Shown here one piece after another: positions 63,311-64,000 of a stretch of 64,000 nt of DNA. Each line of letters opens with the position of its first letter. Within the stretch, counting starts at the first letter, position 1. Both the position numbers and the translations under genes were made by a program. Source of the stretch: Takakia lepidozioides (taxonomy: Eukaryota > Streptophyta > Takakiopsida > Takakiales > Takakiaceae); contig CM060734.1 in the NCBI GenBank assembly GCA_030704615.1, forward strand, positions 33,248,042 to 33,312,041. Reading direction: 5' to 3'. The notes beneath the pieces are model-generated. The model was given only the letters and a program-made list of their open reading frames with translations, ran no database searches and was not told the DNA's origin.

Positions 63311-64000
63311 ATAACCATTGGGACTACATGAGCTTTCAGAATCTTCCGTACCTATCATGAAGATAAGAGATCACCAAGCAAAATCAAATAATTTTTAAGG
63401 CATTTGGAGGTCTTTGAAACTGGGACACACTAACGGTGAAAGCAAGCTACGGTGGCTAAGAAAAATCCATTGTGTGGCTTATACAAGAAGTCCCAAGGTT
63501 TTTCAGAATTTTTATTTGATGATCATGAAAAAATATAGACACTAGATTCATCCATCCTGAAAGATATGAACCATCCAAAGTTGACAGTAATAGACATTAT
63601 GGCATTATTTCTATTTTTCTAGTATAAGTTATTATTCATTTTTTATTTTATTTTTATATCTTCGTTATATCGCATAATGGGACTCGGGCTACTCTTCATC
63701 TACATGAAATGTACCTTTTAGTGAAGCAAGTTCATTGTTTTACTTTCTTTCTATGCATTCATGTACTTTGGCAAAAATCAGTTTTTCGATGCTCACAATA
63801 ATATAGAGAAGTAAGATATTTATTTTTTTGATATTTTCTACATGACTTTAGTATCTTAAAGAGTAGAGCAATACTAATAAGTCTTTTTTATCATATTTAT
63901 TTTCTATAATGAGTACAAAAATCCATAACAAGTCTTTTTATGGACTGTGACACAGCGTATGCAGTTTTCTAAAGTCTCATTTCTTGGTGAGAATTTAAAG
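63311..64000. other. AT-rich end of window
   Basis: No coding feature recognised. It may include the 3' part of the pogo-like element. Confidence 0.3.

Overview
The window looks like nuclear DNA of a land plant. It carries spliced GT-AG (and some GC-AG) genes for plant-type AP-4 sigma, peroxisomal long-chain acyl-CoA synthetase (LACS6/7 type), a DNAJC17-like splicing co-chaperone and an erlin. These sit among decayed Ty3/gypsy, Ty1/copia, LINE, pogo-like and hAT-like elements. Loose gene spacing and a 13-kb, roughly 25-exon LACS gene suggest a large genome. A non-seed vascular plant such as a fern or lycophyte is my guess; it is inferred, not proven.

Layout. 1.2-3.1 kb: intronless TFB1/p62 (TFIIH) gene on +. 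4.8-9.35 kb: 5'-truncated, mutated Ty3/gypsy element on -. 9.9-15.6 kb: an unusual block with a 59-bp tandem repeat, a 96-nt foldback, five copies of one 24-bp palindrome, and two broken intron-containing genes. One of these encodes a serine/proline-rich protein; the other has a ParB/sulfiredoxin-like GGQH segment and is cut off by a LINE. 15.6-18.1 kb: that LINE, lacking the RT catalytic box. 18.66-19.26 kb: unknown basic/acidic protein exon. 23.74-24.94 kb: AP-4 sigma, four exons. 26.1-27.8 kb: LINE scrap and Ty1/copia remnant (-). 28.37-28.98 kb: non-autonomous hAT-like element with a perfect 8-bp target duplication. 29.56-42.49 kb: LACS on +. 44.08-45.77 kb: DNAJC17-like on -, convergent with LACS. 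45.9-55.7 kb: gene-poor, with a roughly 31-bp minisatellite. 55.76-60.68 kb: erlin on -. 61.2-64.0 kb: retroelement tails and a decayed pogo-like transposase.

The genes are unrelated housekeeping functions (transcription/repair, vesicle coats, fatty-acid activation in peroxisomes, splicing, ER membrane domains), as is usual for plant chromosomes; nothing suggests an operon. The least explained part is 9.9-15.6 kb: an identical long palindrome recurs in non-coding parts around and inside genes, one of which has a ParB-like segment. This could be a mobile palindromic element, or a binding site tied to the encoded proteins. The sequence alone cannot decide between them.
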